From Bacteroidales bacterium (GTDB lineage Bacteria; Bacteroidota; Bacteroidia; Bacteroidales; UBA3824), in assembly GCA_017530465.1 (NCBI GenBank), contig JAFXMJ010000565.1:1-6760 (forward strand): 6,760 nt of DNA, read 5' to 3'. How positions within the stretch are numbered: the first letter of the stretch is position 1; every line of letters starts with the position of its first letter. Of this stretch, positions 5,247 through 6,760 are shown piece by piece. The notes under the pieces were generated by a model that was not told the origin of the DNA, ran no database searches, and saw only the letters and a list, made by a program, of their open reading frames with translations. The translations under genes were made by a program, and so were the position numbers.

Positions 5247-6437
5247 ATGAGCAAATACTCTATCAACGAAAACGGTTATTACGGAGAGTTTGGCGGCGCA
5301 TACGTCCCCGAAATCCTCCGCAAAAACGTTGTGGAACTCAAAGAAAACTACCTGAAAATAATGGGCGACCCTCAGTTTCAGGCGGAGTTCAATCAACTTC
5401 TACACGACTATGTAGGTCGCCCAACCGCGCTCTACCACGCCAATCGCCTTAGCGAAAAGTATGGCGCAAACATCTACCTCAAACGCGAAGACCTCTGCCA
5501 CACGGGTGCGCACAAGCTCAACAACGCCCTCGGTCAGATACTCCTCGCCCGTCGCCTTGGCAAGACTCGCATCGTGGCGGAGACCGGCGCGGGTCAGCAC
5601 GGCGTGGCAACGGCTACGGTATGCGCATTGATGAATATGGAGTGCGTGGTCTATATGGGCGAAACGGATGTCAAGCGTCAGTTTCTCAACGTTCAGAGGA
5701 TGAAGATGTTGGGGGCAACTGTTGTGCCAGTGATGTCTGGCAACCGCACCCTCAAAGACGGTACCAACGAGGCTATACGCGATTGGTGTTGCAACCCCGC
5801 CAACACTCATTATATTATAGGTTCTGTCGTGGGACCCGACCCGTACCCCGATATGGTGGCGAGGTTTCAGAGCGTCATAAGCGAGGAAATCAAGAAGCAA
5901 CTCCAAGAACAGACCGGTCGCGACTATCCCGACCATCTTTTGGCTTGCATCGGCGGCGGCAGCAACGCGGCTGGCACGTTCTATCATTATATTGAGAACG
6001 AAAAAGTGCGCCTCTACGCAGCCGAGGCAGCCGGTCTTGGACTTGAAGACCCCGAAAAATCGGCGGCAACCATCCACCTCGGACGCGAGGGTATCTTGCA
6101 CGGCAGCCGCTCGCTCGTGATGATGGACGAGGACGGTCAGATTACCGAGCCTTACAGCATTTCGGCGGGTTTGGACTATCCGGGTGTCGGCCCTATGCAC
6201 GCATATCTAGCCAAGGTCGGCCGCACCAAGGTGCTTGCAATCACCGACGCGGAGGCAATGGCTGCGGCTCTCGAACTCACCAAACTCGAAGGCATCATCC
6301 CCGCCATCGAGAGTGCGCACGCATTGGCAATGCTTCCAAAATTGAAGTTTGGCAAGGACGAGACAGTGGTAATCACCGTTTCGGGTCGCGGCGACAAGGA
6401 TATGAACACTTACGCCAATTATTTTAAGTTGGCGTAA
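5247..6437 (+). CDS. trpB: tryptophan synthase beta chain
   Basis: TrpB condenses indole with L-serine to give L-tryptophan, using PLP, in the cytoplasmic alpha2-beta2 complex with TrpA. The 396-residue protein has the full family pattern: YYGEFGGAYVPE (11-22), the PLP Lys90 in HTGAHKLNN, the catalytic Glu112 in AETGAGQHG, the phosphate-binding loop GGGSN (236-240), GILHGSRS (282-289), EPYSISAGLDYPGVGP (301-316), LEGIIPAIESAHA (348-359) and Ser379 in TVSGRGDKD, near the PLP ring nitrogen. This is the classical TrpB1 type that works with TrpA. I chose ATG 5247 because it gives the usual N-terminus (MSKYSINENGYYGEF) after an A-rich leader; an in-frame ATG at 5217 directly abuts the terminator T run and would add ten atypical residues. 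Expression should be controlled by the attenuator upstream. A terminator follows 37 nt after the stop, so no other trp gene is seen in the unit. Confidence 0.98.
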   Translation: MSKYSINENGYYGEFGGAYVPEILRKNVVELKENYLKIMGDPQFQAEFNQLLHDYVGRPTALYHANRLSEKYGANIYLKREDLCHTGAHKLNNALGQILLARRLGKTRIVAETGAGQHGVATATVCALMNMECVVYMGETDVKRQFLNVQRMKMLGATVVPVMSGNRTLKDGTNEAIRDWCCNPANTHYIIGSVVGPDPYPDMVARFQSVISEEIKKQLQEQTGRDYPDHLLACIGGGSNAAGTFYHYIENEKVRLYAAEAAGLGLEDPEKSAATIHLGREGILHGSRSLVMMDEDGQITEPYSISAGLDYPGVGPMHAYLAKVGRTKVLAITDAEAMAAALELTKLEGIIPAIESAHALAMLPKLKFGKDETVVITVSGRGDKDMNTYANYFKLA

Positions 6438-6454
6438 TGGCACAATGATTTGAT

Positions 6455-6491
6455 GTGGAGACGCGATTAATGTAGTGGAGACGCGATTAAT
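6455..6491 (+). repeat. 17-bp direct repeat duplicating the 5' arm of the trpB terminator
   Basis: GTGGAGACGCGATTAAT occurs at 6455-6471 and again at 6475-6491, a 20-nt period. Only the second copy is followed by the complementary arm, but the first could also pair with it through a larger loop. Confidence 0.8.
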
Positions 6492-6510
6492 CGCGTCTCT
6501 ACGTTTTTTT
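6475..6510 (+). terminator. intrinsic terminator after trpB
   Basis: GTGGAGACGCG (6475-6485) pairs with CGCGTCTCTAC (6492-6502) around the loop ATTAAT, 11 bp with one G-T, and is followed by T7 (6504-6510). Positions 6478-6499 are a perfect 22-bp palindrome. The stem-loop with T run ends the trpB transcript. The GAGACGCGATTAATCGCGTCTC type of palindrome resembles dispersed repeats in some bacterial genomes, so it may be a repeat used as a terminator. Confidence 0.85.
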
Positions 6511-6517
6511 GTTTGTT

Positions 6518-6586
6518 CGGCGAAATTTTTATAAAAAATCATTTGGGACGGCGAAATAATGGTTGCGCAATAGGAAAATTTTGCCG
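6518..6586. repeat. imperfect inverted repeat in the trpB-downstream gap
   Basis: CGGCGAAATTTT (6518-6529) and AAAATTTTGCCG (6575-6586) are complementary except for one G-T position. A second CGGCGAAAT lies at 6549-6557. The right arm contains the TTTG of the promoter at 6580. The spacer is 45 nt and holds no gene; the role is unknown and chance is possible in such AT-rich DNA. Confidence 0.35.
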
Positions 6587-6610
6587 ATTGAAGTAATTTT
6601 ACTAATTTTA
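6580..6610 (+). promoter_or_regulatory. candidate promoter of the downstream small ORF
   Basis: TTTG (6580-6583), a 19-nt spacer, then TAATTTTA (6603-6610), which differs from TAnnTTTG only in the last base. The second box is part of a tandem duplication of TAATTTTAC (6594-6602 and 6603-6611). A start near 6617 would give a leader of about 20 nt before the ATG at 6636. Confidence 0.5.
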
Positions 6611-6635
6611 CGGCACGAAATTAAAACGCGACATT

Positions 6636-6760
6636 ATGGTTGAAATGGTCATAAGATTGGAGGACGAATCGATGTTGGCACCGCTGAAACGTGTCATCAA
6701 GTCGATTGCGGGAATTGCCGATGTGATGGTACGCAAGGACGTGAAAACCAAGGCAAAAGG
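6636..6760 (+). CDS. N-terminus of a small antitoxin-like protein (partial)
   Basis: From the ATG at 6636 the frame is open to the window edge (41 complete codons): MVEMVIRLEDESMLAPLKRV, then IKSIAGIADVMVRKDVKTKAK. The pattern of a short strand, then DESML-x-x-LK-x-x-I, a hydrophobic turn GIADVMV and a charged tail resembles the small Bacteroidota proteins often found directly upstream of a toxin gene in type II toxin-antitoxin modules. That resemblance is from memory of the pattern, and no DNA-binding motif is visible in this part. It has its own promoter after the trpB terminator, so it is not part of the trp unit. The C-terminus and any partner gene are outside the window. Confidence 0.5.
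   Translation, partial: MVEMVIRLEDESMLAPLKRVIKSIAGIADVMVRKDVKTKAK

Noticed and set aside
5621..5995. 124-codon + strand ORF inside trpB in another frame
   Set aside because: It is a frame shadow of trpB, Arg/Gln-rich with no motif.

Overview
The window looks like chromosomal DNA of a Bacteroidota bacterium, most likely of the order Bacteroidales. Promoter-like boxes fit the Bacteroidota -7 consensus TAnnTTTG. Start codons are preceded by A-rich leaders with no Shine-Dalgarno motif. The protein set (secreted MORN/caspase protein, PurT, TrpB) suits that group. I see no phage, IS transposase, CRISPR array, tRNA or rRNA.

Layout. Positions 1-63 hold the last residues of a + strand gene, probably a response-regulator receiver domain. 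It converges on a large - strand gene (155-2569), and a bidirectional terminator (88-126) lies between them. The large gene encodes an 804-residue secreted protein: signal peptide, about 14 MORN repeats in four blocks, a beta-sandwich linker domain and a C-terminal caspase-like peptidase with an intact His/Cys dyad. Divergent from it is purT (2723-3904, +), the formate-dependent GAR transformylase of purine synthesis, which ends at a hairpin terminator. Between purT and the next - strand gene lies an intergenic element of about 137 bp (3945-4081). It can fold as a long imperfect hairpin with two side hairpins, like a four-way junction. The - strand gene 4105-4965 encodes a small secreted two-domain protein of unknown function.

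The most informative region is 5031-5246, upstream of trpB (5247-6437, +). It contains a promoter, a 16-codon leader peptide with three consecutive Trp codons, and three mutually exclusive RNA pairings ending in a strong intrinsic terminator. This is a complete tryptophan transcription attenuator, readable base by base. When charged tRNA-Trp is scarce, a ribosome stalled on the Trp codons should free the antiterminator and let transcription enter trpB. A 9-bp inverted repeat (4996-5039) overlaps both the trp leader promoter and the divergent promoter of the secreted-protein gene.

TrpB is followed at once by its own terminator, whose 5' arm is duplicated, and not by another trp gene. The window ends inside a small ORF (from 6636) with its own promoter, which resembles the short antitoxin-like proteins of Bacteroidota. 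As far as the window shows, trpB is a single-gene attenuated unit.
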